Under the pieces are notes generated by a model that worked only from the letters and a program-made list of their open reading frames with translations, had not been told where the DNA came from and did no database searches. From the NCBI RefSeq assembly GCF_964204865.1, contig NC_135252.1, forward strand, positions 13,847,383 through 13,911,382: a stretch of 64,000 bases of DNA, in the 5' to 3' direction. The translations under genes and the position numbers were made by a program. Position 1 is the first letter of the stretch; each line of letters starts with the position of its first letter. Positions 1 to 11,878 of this stretch are shown in pieces. The stretch comes from Styela clava (taxonomy: Eukaryota; Chordata; Ascidiacea; Stolidobranchia; Styelidae).

Positions 1-225
1 AAATGTTAGCTTGTGGTTCAACGTCCATGTGGTCGTTGTTGGAAGCGAGCCGCAGTCCAGATGAACAAAATGTCGGCTACCATTTTTCACAAGAACTCGT
101 GCTCGCTTTTTCACACTGGGCTCTTGACAAAAGAATGATGATACCGAAAGTTGAATTTATATTGAAATGTTTAAATTTTGTTCATTTTTTCGATATCATG
201 GTTTAATTGAACGTGACATATTTAG

Positions 226-419
226 GATAAAATTATACAAAGAAGACCAGCAAATCAAGCACGAGGTGGTTTCACCTGACTCCGTCGTCAACGAGGGCAT
301 GACAGTAATCTCATCCATTATTTTACCGCATGTCACCAAGGAAGACGCAGCTGATTACAGTTGCGTTTCAACAAGCTCAGCGGGAACATCTTCTTTACAA
401 TTTAACGTAGCGGTCAAAG
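226..419 (+). CDS. Ig-like domain exon (C-terminal half) of the ZP gene
   Basis: The reading frame runs through a conserved Ig C-terminal half: an inter-strand stretch, then DAADYSC (Asp-x-Ala-x-Tyr-x-Cys, the F-strand signature) and a closing beta strand SLQFNVAV. It ends at a clean donor after AAAG (phase 1), matching the acceptor at 665 that opens the next exon. The acceptor at 224-225 has a weak pyrimidine tract, so the 5' boundary is uncertain. The first 225 bases hold no exon that I can define; the first half of the Ig domain should lie there or off the left edge. Confidence 0.6.
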
Positions 420-3400
420 GTCATATGACATAGTTTTCCGCACTTTTCCGGGCACTCAGTATACGTAACCCATGATAAATAATTAAATATATACTGAAAG
501 TGTTGCCAAAATACGCATATAAAATATTCATGAGATTTTTTTATTTCTTCAATTTTTTTTGCTTTCACAATTGAAAAATAATTGACTTTGAAAATATTTG
601 TATTTTATTGAGATATATATATGAATTCTAAAATATAGAATATGGTAATTACATTTGTATTACAGAAAATGCACTCTGCAATAATATGAAATGCGGACCG
701 AACGGGCAATGCATAGAATTGGAAGATGTAAGAAGAGTAAGTAGGCTTCAAAACTAGTCTTAATCAAATTATTATTGTAAATTTTTGAGAATATTTCTAA
801 ATAATAATTGTTTAAACTGGCATGATTCAGTTACAACTGCAAATGTGAGGACGGATACACTGGAAAGAATTGCGATGCAGAAGATCAGTGCTTTATAAAC
901 CCGTGTCTTAATAACGGATCATGTACCACCACAAACAATGGTTTCTATTGTACGTGCGCTGAAGGTAAGTTATTCCACGAAGTCAATTCTAGAAAAATGT
1001 CACGGTCACGGCTCGACCTGTAGGATAAGAGCACGAACTCAATATTAAACACATTTTAACAAAATCACCTTTCTCGAATTTATCTCACAATTGACTATTA
1101 ACCTCATGTTGAAAAGGAGTTAACTTCTAAACTGTAATACGCAAGCTCAAAATACCGGTAGCCTGTCTGCCTGATTACACGTCCATCAAAACGGTCCAAT
1201 GAGACTGTTTGATTGAGAAAAATCGAATAAATTGAACTTGCTACTGCATAGCCAACTATATATTGTCAAATGTACAGGATTCAAAGGTAAAATTTGCGAA
1301 CGTGAAGCTTGTATGCCATCAAGTTGCCATTATGGCGGAGGGAATTGTTCACAGACTACTGATGGAGAAATTATATGCGACTGCAGATTCAATCGTGCTG
1401 GGAAATACTGTGAATATACTTGTACATTCGATATCGAAAAAATAAGTAAACAGTGACGCTTTCTTATGCTACGTTTGATAGGTATCCATGTAACGGAATT
1501 TCGAGTACAACACGCCACATTCATCTGTGGTTTATGGGACACTCAGCATTCAAGCATTCCCCCTGACAGAAATAAAACAATTTGATATACCATCCGGCCC
1601 TAAAACCCGACTTTTCACAGTTTAGTGGTCGTTCATGTTCGCGAGCAGAAATATGCGTGATTGGAAACGACGGAGAAGAGACATGCAGATGCGAGGATCA
1701 CGTCTCAGGCAGCCATTGCATGATGTCAACAGGTATCGAATTTTGACTCGAATTCTCAATGTGGAAACAAAAACATATATATATATATATATATAGCCAA
1801 GACTTCTTATCGCAACTATTTTTGGGAAATTACTTAATAGCTTTGTTTTAACTTACATTTCATCAAAATATTGAAATTACTTGCCTAAATGAGCGTCAGT
1901 TGAAATCATACAAACTGATACAGAATTAAATTCACGAAAGGTGATGCAAAAGTTTTAAACCTCCCTATTAATACGTTCTGATCCTTGCTTTTTATCTAAC
2001 TTTCAACACCGATAGCGAGGGTTTAAGTATCGTTTTAAACTTCCTCTAGATGTCAAGAACGAATGCGAACAACCAAATATATGTAACAACCGTGAAAAAT
2101 GTATTGAACGGACGTACGTTTACAGCTGCCGATGCAATTCCTATTCATCCGGAAAAAATTGCGAATTATTAGACGAGTGCATACGGAGCTATGATAATGT
2201 ACAAGTTTTAGTTGTTTCTAAATCCAAGCTAGTTATGATGGCCTCGCAATATGTAGCTTTTAGGCACCCGGACATAGTTGCTTTAAGAGTTTAAGGAATG
2301 CCGTCAGACCAGTGATTTCCCTACACAAAATAGGGGGTGAACACCCCCCTAAAATTTTTTCACCCCCCCCCCCTAATTTTGAGGTGCGATTCCACACTGT
2401 AATTTCTAACTCAAATATAACGACTATGGCATATTTATCAGTGTAGATAAAGGGGTTCCAAACCGCAGTCTGCGGGCCAATTACGGCCCGCGTAACGATT
2501 TGAAATGGCCCGCCGAACTTGAGTGAAATAGTTTAACACTTCATGTGGTACCTTTTGAGTTTTAGATACCGTCTATCGTAACATCATTATCACAGTTAAG
2601 CAGTTTGAGCACGTTTATTTCGTAACAATTGAATCATACCGGTATCTTATGTATACGTATGGGTATTGAGATTACACACTGCAGTATTTTAGATATCAGC
2701 CCTCCATTAAGAAAGCTTAAAGATGTCACAAAACGAAAACTAGGCACTAAAAATAGACATTTTTTAGATGAATGGCTGCGTTTTAATTCATTTGTTGGAA
2801 AGAATCAAACTTCAGCGATTTGTCTTCCTTGCCAACAAAATATTTCAGTTCTGAAGGAATACAACATTATGCGCCATTATGATCAGTTGACGCGCGTATT
2901 TCAAAATTTAATTCATACAAAAGTCAAACGAACATGTTCAAAAAAATGTGAAATGTGTAACAAACAAAACAAGCCATAAGTAGCCATTCATACGATGCCA
3001 TATGCTAGATGAGCAAGTAACTTCATTAGTCACTATCAGTTGCAAATTACTTGCTGAAAGCCGTGCTTGTTATTTATTTCTCTTGAATTCAACCAGCTAA
3101 ATATTATAATTATTAATTTCATTACATAACAAACTGTGATGCTAGGTGTATCTAAAATCAAGCTTAGAGCCTATTTCTCAAAATTTGCTCAGGACGCTTA
3201 AGCGCGCCCAGAACCCCAGTCGTGTCGTCGCGCACTTTTCCTCGCTCCCGTTTTCTGGCCCTACAATTTTATTCTGCTGTGTATTTTGGCTCGCCGTCAA
3301 TCAACTCGGGGGACCCCCCATGTACATCGTTTCTTGAATACATACCAATTTTTGAAAAATACAAATAGTTTTATCGCTGATAGCAAATTATTTACCACCC

Positions 3401-6400
3401 CCTAAATTTCGAAACACCCCCCCCCCCCCTAAAATGAAAAGCTGGGGAACATACTGGTTTCTATGTCATTTCAGTAACCTAGCAGTTTGCAGCTTGTGTT
3501 TTGACTCGTATTTTTTGAGATGCGTACTCATGCTGACTTATTTATTTACTTCAGTCAAACCTAATGATATGTTCTTCTCGTTTAAGTCAAATTAGCTTGC
3601 TAACGTACGCATTGACCTATTCTCATATTAAAACTGTTCTTGTAATTACTTTCAAGACATGTCACGAATATGGTGGCAGATGCATCGATTTGCCTAAAGG
3701 TTATTAATGCATTAATTGCCCACAAGGACAAACCGGGGACAAATGTCAATACAAAAAAGGTAAGTTTGGCTATTTCACAGAATTCTGTCATATTATTTAG
3801 TTGTCATATCTGAAAAAAGTATGTATCGAAAAAAATCTTTTTATTTTATTCAGATCCATGCAGTGTCAGTTGTTATGATGCAACCATGGAAGTGAGTTGT
3901 GACATGAGATTCTTAAGCTCCAAACTAAAGCAAATTCCGATTCATCTCAACATCAAAAATAACGATTGCAAATTATATAACCATGGCAGGACGGCTACCA
4001 AACAATTCTCATATAATGATTGTGGAACAAAGATGGAGGTTGGTAAAAATTGAAATAATTGTAAAATCTATAGAAGTCATATTCGTTTGCCATCGATTCT
4101 CAAAGCAGCTAGCTACCCAAGACGTGCAATAACAACCAAATGCGTTCTGTTATGTTACGACTACTTTTTTATTGTTATATATATCAAATGTGTTTAAATA
4201 AACAACATTGCCAAAACTTTTACAAGCGTAAGTATTCCATAGAAGCCATGAGTATTACAAGACAACAATATTATCACAAATGAAAGAACCGTTAAAATTA
4301 GTATTTGAAACATTATGCACAGCAATTTTGTGATTATCCCGGTGGTGATTATAGCGACCATCTCATTTTGCATGCCTGGTTGGAGAAGTTATGAATTTAC
4401 ACACTTGGAATAATATAGAGGTATGTAAAACGGGTAGTTGCATGCAGTTAAATATGAATACATATATCAAGCGTAGCATAAGAAAGCGTCAGTGTTTACT
4501 TAATTTGTCAGTAATATTTCCCAGCACGATTGAATCGGCAGTCGCATACAACTTTTCCATTAGTAGTCTCTGAAAAATTTCCTCGACCGTGGCAACTTGA
4601 TGGCATACAGGCTTCACGTTCGTAGGTTTTACCTTTGAATCCTGTAAACGAGATAATTTTCTTATTGTTGGTCACAAAAGGTGCATCTCATCATTTATCT
4701 GCAACTATCTTACCAATTGTGTTTTTGCAGAATGGAAACGATAGCATCATTTATCGTAACACGATACTTGCTGGTTTATTTAAAGATAAAGAGAAAGAAA
4801 ATAGCATCATTACTCGTCTGTCAGGATATTTTCGGGTATGTATAATAAAAATATACAGGGTGTCTCAAAAGTAAGTATACACTTTTAAATTTGGTTTACT
4901 TTTCGGGTACTCATCATAGAGCGTTCATTTTTACAGAAAAAAATAATATAGATAAGTAGTAAAATTTAGGCATTGTTTGCATTTTTATCAACCCACAGAA
5001 TGACAGGGAGATTAAACTAAAAATGAGGTGCGGTTTGGCAAGAAGCTGGCATACTCAGCTCCTCTTTAACAGAGAATTTGGAATTAAATTGGCTCTGAAT
5101 GTTTTCCTCAAAGCGTCCGCTCCTTGGTTTTCCGGATCTTTGTTAATCAACTACAGATCCAGTTTTTATAAATTTACGATGAATTGTTCGTTGTGTAGGA
5201 ACCAAATTACTTCCAAATTCTCTGTTAAAGAGGCGCTGAGTTTGCCAGCTTCTTGCCAAACCGCAATTTTGCACCTCATTTTTGGTTTAATCTTCTTGCC
5301 ATTTTGTGGGTTGATAAAAAAAATGCAAACAAAACCTAAATTTTACTACTCATCTATACTGTATTTTTTGAAGAAATGAACGCTCTATGATGAGTACCCG
5401 AAAAGTAAATCAAAATTAAAAGTGTATACTTACTTTTGAGACACCCTGTATATATATCAAATAAAAACAAGACAAAGTTTCAACTTCAATAAACTATCCC
5501 AAAGCAAAATATTTAACACAATTTCAATATTATCATATTGTTTTATTCTCCAAGTTTCACGTGGAATGCAGAGTGCCGACCTCGTTCAACTACACTTCAG
5601 ATGATATCACTGATATATCACTGAGTATGAACGAGACGATGGATATTGAGAAATTGGTAAAAGGAAAAACAAAATCGTTGAAGGTCAAAGTTGAATTCAG
5701 AAAGTAGGTTATCCAAAACACCCTATACCTGTTCATGTATTGCGTCAAGGACTCAAGATATACAATAAACAAATATTCATAATAGAATCAGCAATGAACA
5801 TACTTGGCCAAATAGAAATAATACAATATTGATATGCGACTTGGTTCGGTATTCATTGCTTGTTGTACCACTAATACCATTTTCATTTATTAACAGTTCC
5901 AATTGGAATTCTTTATACAGTTATATGGTCGGAGAACGTCTGTATGTTGAAGTAAGTGTCATATTATTAAAACGAACATATTACTATAAACGATATTGAA
6001 ACATATACGTTGGCCATATTAACCACCCTAAAAACAGTAGTATCCCATTTAAAATGTATTTGAAATTTTCTAATGCTTCCAACTTACTTCTGTGTTCGTG
6101 GAACAAAAAGTATTATTCACATTTATTTGGTATATAGTCTCCCTTTTTCGCATCGAAGTTATCTGGGGAGAACTTCAGGAATATATAAATCGGAGTCTAA
6201 ATAGGTCAAATTTAAAATAGAAAAGTTGAGCTCTAGCTATCTTTTATAAAAATCGAGATTCAGCTTGACATAACATATTTTTGTATAATAAATTTCAATA
6301 CAAATTAAAGAATACTATTGTTTTTTTCATATCGATGACCTTTGATCTTTGAATTTAATTTGATGGAGAATCCGTAATGACTTTGATATTGTTTTAACAG

Positions 6401-8510
6401 ATATGGCTAGAACGAGAAACTTCAAATGAAATATTGTCAAAATATGGATTTCTTAAACCGGTTACTTGTTATGCAACTCCTAATAAAGAAGGTTTTTGGC
6501 CCTCGATATTACATACTTGAAAACGGGCAAGTATCTTATGACATATGTTGAGCTTATTTCATTAATATTAAAAATTATGCAAAAAACAACAAAATACAAA
6601 TAGAGTATTAAGATCAACTATAAATATAACCACCTAAAAAATTCTTTCACAACGGGTTTTCAGAATATGCATTTTTTGACAAAATAACACATCCATCCAA
6701 CTGCTCTTCTACCTCAAATATTTGACAGTTGTACTCAAAGCTCGGCGATGTGGCGCATCGTGCTAAGCGTTACGAATACGCTCGACACCGCACCTCTGAT
6801 TACCCTTTGTTCGAACCCCATGCGGGGATAATTATGTGCGACAGAATTACTGGATTCCTCGCCACCGTAGGGTGGTTCACGTAACCTCTAGTCGGTTACA
6901 GCTTCCTCCACCATCAAGTCCATGCTTCCGAAAATAAACAAGAGAGCTATGCTCAAATATATGGACATGTAGCGCCACATTTTGATTGCGTCACAGCAAA
7001 AAAAAGTAATAACCTTCGAGCGAAAAATATAATCTTTACTCACTGAAAATTTTAAAGCAGTTGGTCTAGTAATCAAAGAGAAAAGCGACTTTTTCAGAAC
7101 GTGTCAAAGAACAAGGATAAGAACAAGACTAAGAACAACTTAATTGTGAAACGATCGTCCACTGACGTGCCCAATAACTGTCTACCCAATCCAACATCGA
7201 CGTGAACTGGTAACCGAACGAGAGGCCGTGGTTCGCCATATTATTAGGCCGTCATATCGGCTTTACTCTCCCCCGGGATAAATATGTAAATCTTATCCTA
7301 TATTGATAAGTAAAATGAAACGTAGTTTTCTATTCATTCTAAAATATTTATTTCGTCTTTCAATGAATGAGTGAACCTCTGTACCATGGCAGCAAAAAGG
7401 CTTTGACGGTTTTCTATTAAAATGACAATACGATTTCAAAACAATCTTTACATTATCATCTCAGTTGCTTGAGAGACGAGACATTTCGATACGAAATTAG
7501 GAAAACCCACAATTGGCAATCTGCTGCATATGAGCGTCAAGCATACTTTAGCTTTAAATCTTTTTCTTTTAAAGAACGATCTGGTAAAGTTAGTATACCA
7601 TAGTAAAAACAAAACATAAGTAAATGTGAAATAGTCAAACTGTTTAAAAAATTATGATCATAATATGGACCATCTCAATATTACAGCTGTATTTGAACTG
7701 TAGTGCTCGATTCTGCATCAACCAAACAAGTGGAAATAAATTTGATTTTGACGGATGCGAGGATATGTGCGAGGAGAATAAAGTACTGTATAATTTTTAT
7801 TTATCTTACCGGTTTTTCCGATAGTTATTTTACATAGTTACTCATCATTTATGATGAATATTTCTCTAATATCAAATGCAAAACGTTTCATTTATGAGCT
7901 CTTGAATCCGGTACACAAATAAGCTAAGCGATCCTTCAAAATCCACTAGATTAATTTATTTAAAGGCATTGTGGCAATTTATAAACGTATTTGTAGAGCA
8001 GTCATTCATGCTAGGAAATGCGGCATGAGTCGTCTAAAATTTAGTTGATTCGATTGATTTTTATTCATTTCTGAGTATATAAGGCTGAGTAATATACAAA
8101 CTGATAGAACATAAATTGATACATTATCTTCTGACTCTTGAACAGCGTATAATTGGAACATTAAAAAGACCAGACCTGGTTTGTATTGGTATAAGCATGC
8201 AATACTCATTCGTGGAGTGTTCTCAGTTTGAATTGAACAACTTGAGTCATCAACGATTTGAGCATACTAATATAAATACATTTCTCTTGCTGTAATGTGT
8301 TCTTGTTGAAATGTTTTTATCATAATGTCCACGGCAATGACGACAACAACGAGAAGAGCAATAATGACAACTACAAGTGTTAACAGTGTTTTGTCAAGAA
8401 GGGCTGAGAAGGGTCAACAAAGGGCTGCTATCAATTTGGGGATATACAGTGAAGAGAAGAAATTCATTGAGCGTAGTTCTGAAAAGGTAGTTCATCTCGA
8501 TGAAGAGTAA
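226..8510 (+). CDS. Ig/EGF/ZP-domain protein, multi-exon, 5' end outside window, several frame defects
   Basis: Probable secreted or membrane-anchored extracellular protein; partner unknown. Exons that I can place: 226-419 (end of an Ig-like domain, motif DAADYSC), 666-727 or 736, 831-964, 1278-about 1454, 1621-1732, 2050-2198 and 3657-3759 (EGF-like repeats with regularly spaced Cys), then a ZP domain in 3854-4038 (CGTKME), 4731-4835 (SIITRLSGYFR), 5555-5703, 5897-5951 (GERLYVE), 6401-6530 (TCYATP...YYILENG) and 7687-7787 (NCSARFC...CEDMC), with a likely last exon 8387-8510 beginning VLSRRAEKG, a possible dibasic cleavage site. Phases agree at most junctions of the ZP half. Defects: TAA at 3705-3707 inside an EGF repeat, a one-base frameshift at the T run 6493-6497, phase mismatches at the 736/831 and 1454/1621 junctions, and no exon found for the stretch between NG and the ZP-C cysteines. 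Poly(A) signals follow at 8624 and 8632. It could be a decaying pseudogene, or a working gene with sequence errors. Confidence 0.7.
1278..1454 (+). CDS. EGF-like exon, source of an inverted intronic copy
   Basis: The acceptor TGTACAG precedes a phase-1 exon that continues the frame from the 831-964 exon. It encodes GFKGKIC, closing the previous EGF, then an EGF unit with cysteines in ACMPSSCHYGGGNC and ICDCRF, ending GKYCEY. The downstream boundary is unclear: every GT available leaves phase 1, whereas the next Cys-rich exon at 1621 reads in phase 0. A diverged inverted copy of this exon and its flanks lies at 4465-4646. Confidence 0.6.
1770..1795. repeat. (TA)n microsatellite
   Basis: An uninterrupted run of TA dinucleotides within an intron of the ZP gene. 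Confidence 0.9.
2310..3456 (+). mobile_element. Degenerate hAT-like insertion with BED-type zinc-finger remnant
   Basis: Lies in the intron between two halves of an EGF repeat. The left end reads CAGTGATTTCCC, followed by C-rich and G-rich runs; the right end, read in reverse complement, begins CAGTATGTTCCCC, also next to a C run, so the ends are loosely inverted. An open frame at 2629-2979 contains RHFLDEWLRFNSF, CLPCQQ and NIMRHY, the pattern of the BED-like N-terminus of hAT transposases of the GTF2IRD2/ZBED5 type; the final His of the finger is missing. An internal GCGGGCC/GGCCCG stretch at 2470-2520 also looks hAT-derived. I see no 8-bp target duplication, so the limits are approximate and the element may be composite. 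Confidence 0.5.
3657..3759 (+). CDS. EGF-like exon with an in-frame stop codon
   Basis: The exon joins in phase 0 to the exon ending at 2198 to make an EGF repeat that starts DECIRSYDN and continues TCHEYGGRCIDLPKGY, then TAA at 3705-3707, then CINCPQGQTGDKC. All six EGF cysteines survive around the stop, so the stop sits where a single-base change from a sense codon would leave a normal EGF. The exon ends at a good donor GGTAAG in phase 1, matching the ZP exon at 3854. The intron before it carries the hAT-like insertion 2310-3456. Confidence 0.65.
3854..7787 (+). CDS. Zona pellucida (ZP) domain exons
   Basis: Six consecutive exons read as a ZP polymerisation domain. ZP-N: SCYDATMEVSCDMRF, a leucine/proline strand, then DCGTKME, then RNTILAG, then IITRLSGYFR running into FHVECRVP. 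Interdomain and ZP-C: GERLYVEIWLERE, VTCYATPNK, YYILENG, then NCSARFC and GCEDMCEEN. Junctions 4038/4731, 4835/5555, 5703/5897 and 5951/6401 are phase-consistent. Two anomalies: the T run at 6493-6497 puts YYILENG one frame away from the upstream CYATPNKEGF, and the usual Cys after NG is Gln at the exon edge. The expected 30-40 residues leading to the last cysteines were not found in 6531-7686, where a SINE sits. Confidence 0.7.
4465..4646 (-). pseudogene. Inverted, diverged copy of the EGF exon at 1278-1454
   Basis: Read on the minus strand, this stretch matches 1271-1482 over its whole length, including intron flanks on both sides: the acceptor region with GGATTCAAAGGTAAAA, the codons for REACMPSSCH, CDCRFNRAGKY, and the downstream GACGCTTTCTTATGCTACG. 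It is about 30 bases shorter, with a deletion near the exon end, and two Cys codons have been lost or changed, so it cannot encode an EGF repeat. It lies in the intron between the ZP exons 3854-4038 and 4731-4835, in antisense orientation to the gene. Confidence 0.85.
4856..5448. mobile_element. Tc1/mariner-type foldback MITE, 593 bp
   Basis: The ends are CAGGGTGTCTCAAAAGTA and its reverse complement, flanked by TA on both sides (4854-4855 and 5449-5450), the target duplication of the Tc1/mariner (IS630) superfamily. The inverted arms extend far beyond the tips: GGGTACTCATCATAGAGCG near 4905 pairs with 5370-5400, and GAGGTGCGGTTTGGCAAGAAGC at 5023-5045 pairs with 5248-5275, so the element can form a hairpin with arms of more than 200 bases. 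No transposase is present. A 118-codon open frame across the middle is a by-product of the palindrome. It sits in a ZP-gene intron, just after the exon ending at 4835. Confidence 0.85.
6735..7290 (+). repeat. tRNA-derived SINE-like element
   Basis: The head resembles a tRNA gene: an A-box-like TGGCGCATCGTG near 6750 and a B box TGTTCGAACCCC near 6811, about 50 bases apart as in pol III promoters. A GC-rich body follows, unlike its AT-rich surroundings, with GAATTACTGGATTCCTCGCC and later CCGTCATATCGGC, ending near 7290 without an obvious poly(A) tail. It lies in the ZP-gene intron where a ZP-C exon is expected and not found. Boundaries are approximate; no second copy is in the window. Confidence 0.55.
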
Positions 8511-9342
8511 ACCGAATGGAAAAAAGAAATCTGACTTCAACGATCTTCGTCCACGTATCGAACAATTGCAGCGTTATATTGTCCAATACTTTTTTTGATC
8601 AATATTTTATTATAACAATCATAAATAAATGAATAAAAAACGAGTTCTCAGTAGTTTTCATACTTTCTACTTTAAAGATGTTAGGCATTTTTGATATGAA
8701 TTTAAAATACAGAATACAAAATGTTACATGCAAGCACGCGGAAACATAGGCAAACGCCTGTATGCGGGAAATGATATATTGAATACGGTGGTGGGATTCA
8801 AAAGTTCAAGAGTAGGTTCTTTTTTGTATCGAACTCACTAACAACAGGTTCCCCCATTTCCGAAAATACATGTATGTCACAACGTGAGCTCCATTAACAT
8901 GAAATGCTTCCCTCACATAAATCTAATGGGCTACATAACTTTCGAAACGTCGAATATACAACTGGTCGTCAGCAGCGTTCATTACCCATTTGTTGCGCTC
9001 GTCTTATCTTTAACTTTTAGAACGGTGTCGCGTGAAACTCCTGAAACCCATCACTGGTTGAATAGGTGGATTTTTGTGCAATCACATATATAAATCGTTT
9101 ATGATTATTCTAAATCGTGCAATTTTAATTGCGGCTGTGTGTTGCTGTTTTCATTAATTATTCGCATTCAAAATGACGTTGTTCATGATTCAGTCCGGGC
9201 ATACTTTAGATTTTACTCCAATGAACATCAATTCAAGCTGTAATTTCAGTGTTTGGGTAAATCCACAGAAATGTATTTGGGTAAATTTCAAAAATCAGGT
9301 TACTGTTAAGGGGGCGTAACAAATAGCGCTATATTGTAGTTT

Positions 9343-9526
9343 TTGAATTGATAATGAATGGCGATTTTTGATTAGTCTTCGATATGCTTGTAAACACCGA
9401 GAAATAAAAAAAAAACAAGGTCAGTATACATGTCTTGAATTGATAATGAATGGCGATTTTTGATTAGTCTTCGATATGCTTGTAAACACCGAGAAATAAA
9501 AAAAAAACAAGGTCAGTATACATGTC
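9343..9526. repeat. Perfect 92-bp tandem duplication
   Basis: Two head-to-tail copies, 9343-9434 and 9435-9526, with no differences that I can see, including a run of ten A in each. Each unit starts TTGAATTGATAATGAATGG and ends CAGTATACATGTC. The identity suggests a recent duplication. No coding content. Confidence 0.95.
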
Positions 9527-11878
9527 CTAACCTATCAGTGGTATGACGAAGTTATATTGGTCAGTGAGGTACTGAACAGGAGGTTTTTAATACTGAAAAA
9601 TTGTTTTCGTTAAATCCTATCCATGTCTGAAAATACATGTAGCTTATATTTAGGTATGTATAAAAGTCTATAGCATTGACAAACATCTGACTTTTTCGTC
9701 ATAATAATGAGTCAAAGTAGAAGCCAAACGCGGTGAATTTTGCCTAGATAAAAGACCATACCACCTCTGGTGAAACAGGAAGCATGAATGTCGTCATAAC
9801 TTGTTTCGTCACATTAATGAAAGTTGATGTGTGTTCAATGGAATGCATACATGCCTGCCAGTCATTGTGATTCATTGACGTCTGGTATATGTACTGATTG
9901 ATCTCAGGGTTTTCACTTCACAGGTATCTGAAACTAAAATTAGTTCACTGATTATTGTCAAAGATATGTCGGAATAATCTGTGAGCTCCAACGATAAGCA
10001 AAGAATAAACAGAAGGGAGATAATGTTGAGAACGAATGTTTTTTATATAGATTCAGAAATCAGATAATGTCAATACATAAATAAACAGTAATGTAGGCGA
10101 ACTTGTCATTTATTACCTTACTTTAATTATTTTTTCCTGTTAAAGAGCTTCTATTGGAAAAATAGCTCGTACAATGATGATTATATTTTTATTACTTAAG
10201 CTTAGAGATATTCAATTGATAATTTTGAGCACCACAGTATATAGAGTCTGAGAAGTCGTCTTAGTATAGATATTTGGTAATATAAAATACGGCACTTTCT
10301 TCGTATTTGCGTTCCGACAGAAGGGAAATATTGATTGGCAAACGCAATCTTATTGAAAAACAATATATATATATAACAAATATCTAAGTCATTTTTGTCA
10401 AAAAATACACGTAAACTGTTATCTTGTTGGTTATATATCTAAATTAAAAATCGATGCGAATTATTAACAGTAAGTGTTTTGCAGATATCTTACTGATTCT
10501 AGTTACACGAAACTATATTCAAACAAACCAGGAAACAATCGGACTGTTATATTATTAACCTCCTGTATATGAACCAACATGTTCACATTATTAGGTAAAC
10601 ATCCGATACATAGCCGGTTGAAGAGACTCACAACGTGGAACTGAATAGTGGCGTAATAAGTCTACAGTCCCCCGCAATGATTGCTTCTTATTATTTCCTA
10701 TCGAAAAGACCAATAATATAGTAAATTCCTGTGTATGAAATAATCTGATCCATTCAAGAAGTATATTATGTTAGAAACTGCTTTATGGTGTGGATTAGTG
10801 TTTGTACATCAAGGATTCGCCACTGATATAAAATACAGTATAACAATTCTAGTCATTATAAAAGTGGATTTAGCCATGTTGCTGATATTTTTGAAATACA
10901 GAGGGCACTAATAGTACTGTGTTTCATTAAGTTATGTCTCGTTTTGTCTAACATCCGTAGACTATGATCCAACGAAAGCTTACTAATGCAATTGCTATTT
11001 CATAGAAAGAGATTGTGCTATTCCTATTTATTTTTGAAATGATTGGAATTATTTAGAGCTAGGAATGAATTTTCGGCAATTTCAATGCATTAATTTCAAC
11101 CAGGTATATTTACGATATTAATTTAAAAACAATATTCCACTACTAAAATAATATTTACGTTGGCATTGGCACGTATTATGAATATATATATATTATTTTC
11201 GAATTCTACGCACCATATGTGTTTAGAGGTCGTTCTGAAATGGCCACTGAATTAATCTATGGCTTAAAGGCGATGCGTTTTCACATCATTATGTTATATA
11301 AATTAGCTTGTATTATATTGTTTTCTTTGTCTGCTATTGATTCGGAATCTGCATGTAACAAAACGTGCGTTGAGTGACGTGACAGTCTGAGTCATTTTCA
11401 GTATAGCTATAGTCTGTATCGATGTACGGTATGTTTTGATGGCACAGTTAGGATCGATCAAGAGATATTATATGGCATAAGCAACCATGTGGCATATTGA
11501 AGGTTGCCAAAACTAAATGTCATATGTAAACAGACACAGGGTAAATTACGCTAAAGTTGAATCATTATTCATTCAATATTCAAGTAGCTGAATGCAGAAA
11601 TAGATTTATGAAAGTAAATTTTGTCGTATTAAAAAGTTTTTTTGTATAGTGTACAGTACACATACTAACACTAGAGTTGCTATAGATGGCCAGAGAAAAT
11701 ACAAAAATTTGTAAGAATTCCAGATTTACTCACGGGTGTTATTTACTATTGAATGGGGGTAACTTTTACGGTTCTGTCTTATATTATGATTACGGATGTA
11801 GAAAGCCCCGGCCACTAATAAAAAAAATTGTGAGATTCGAGAAAAACAACCCCGCTACGGTTTAAAAAAGAATCAGTA

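Noticed and set aside
3..206. 67-codon plus-strand open frame at the left edge
   Set aside because: No Ig-like pattern in this frame, and no convincing donor; it cannot be tied to the Ig exon at 226.
5023..5379. 118-codon frame inside the foldback element
   Set aside because: Explained by the palindromic MITE; not conserved as protein.
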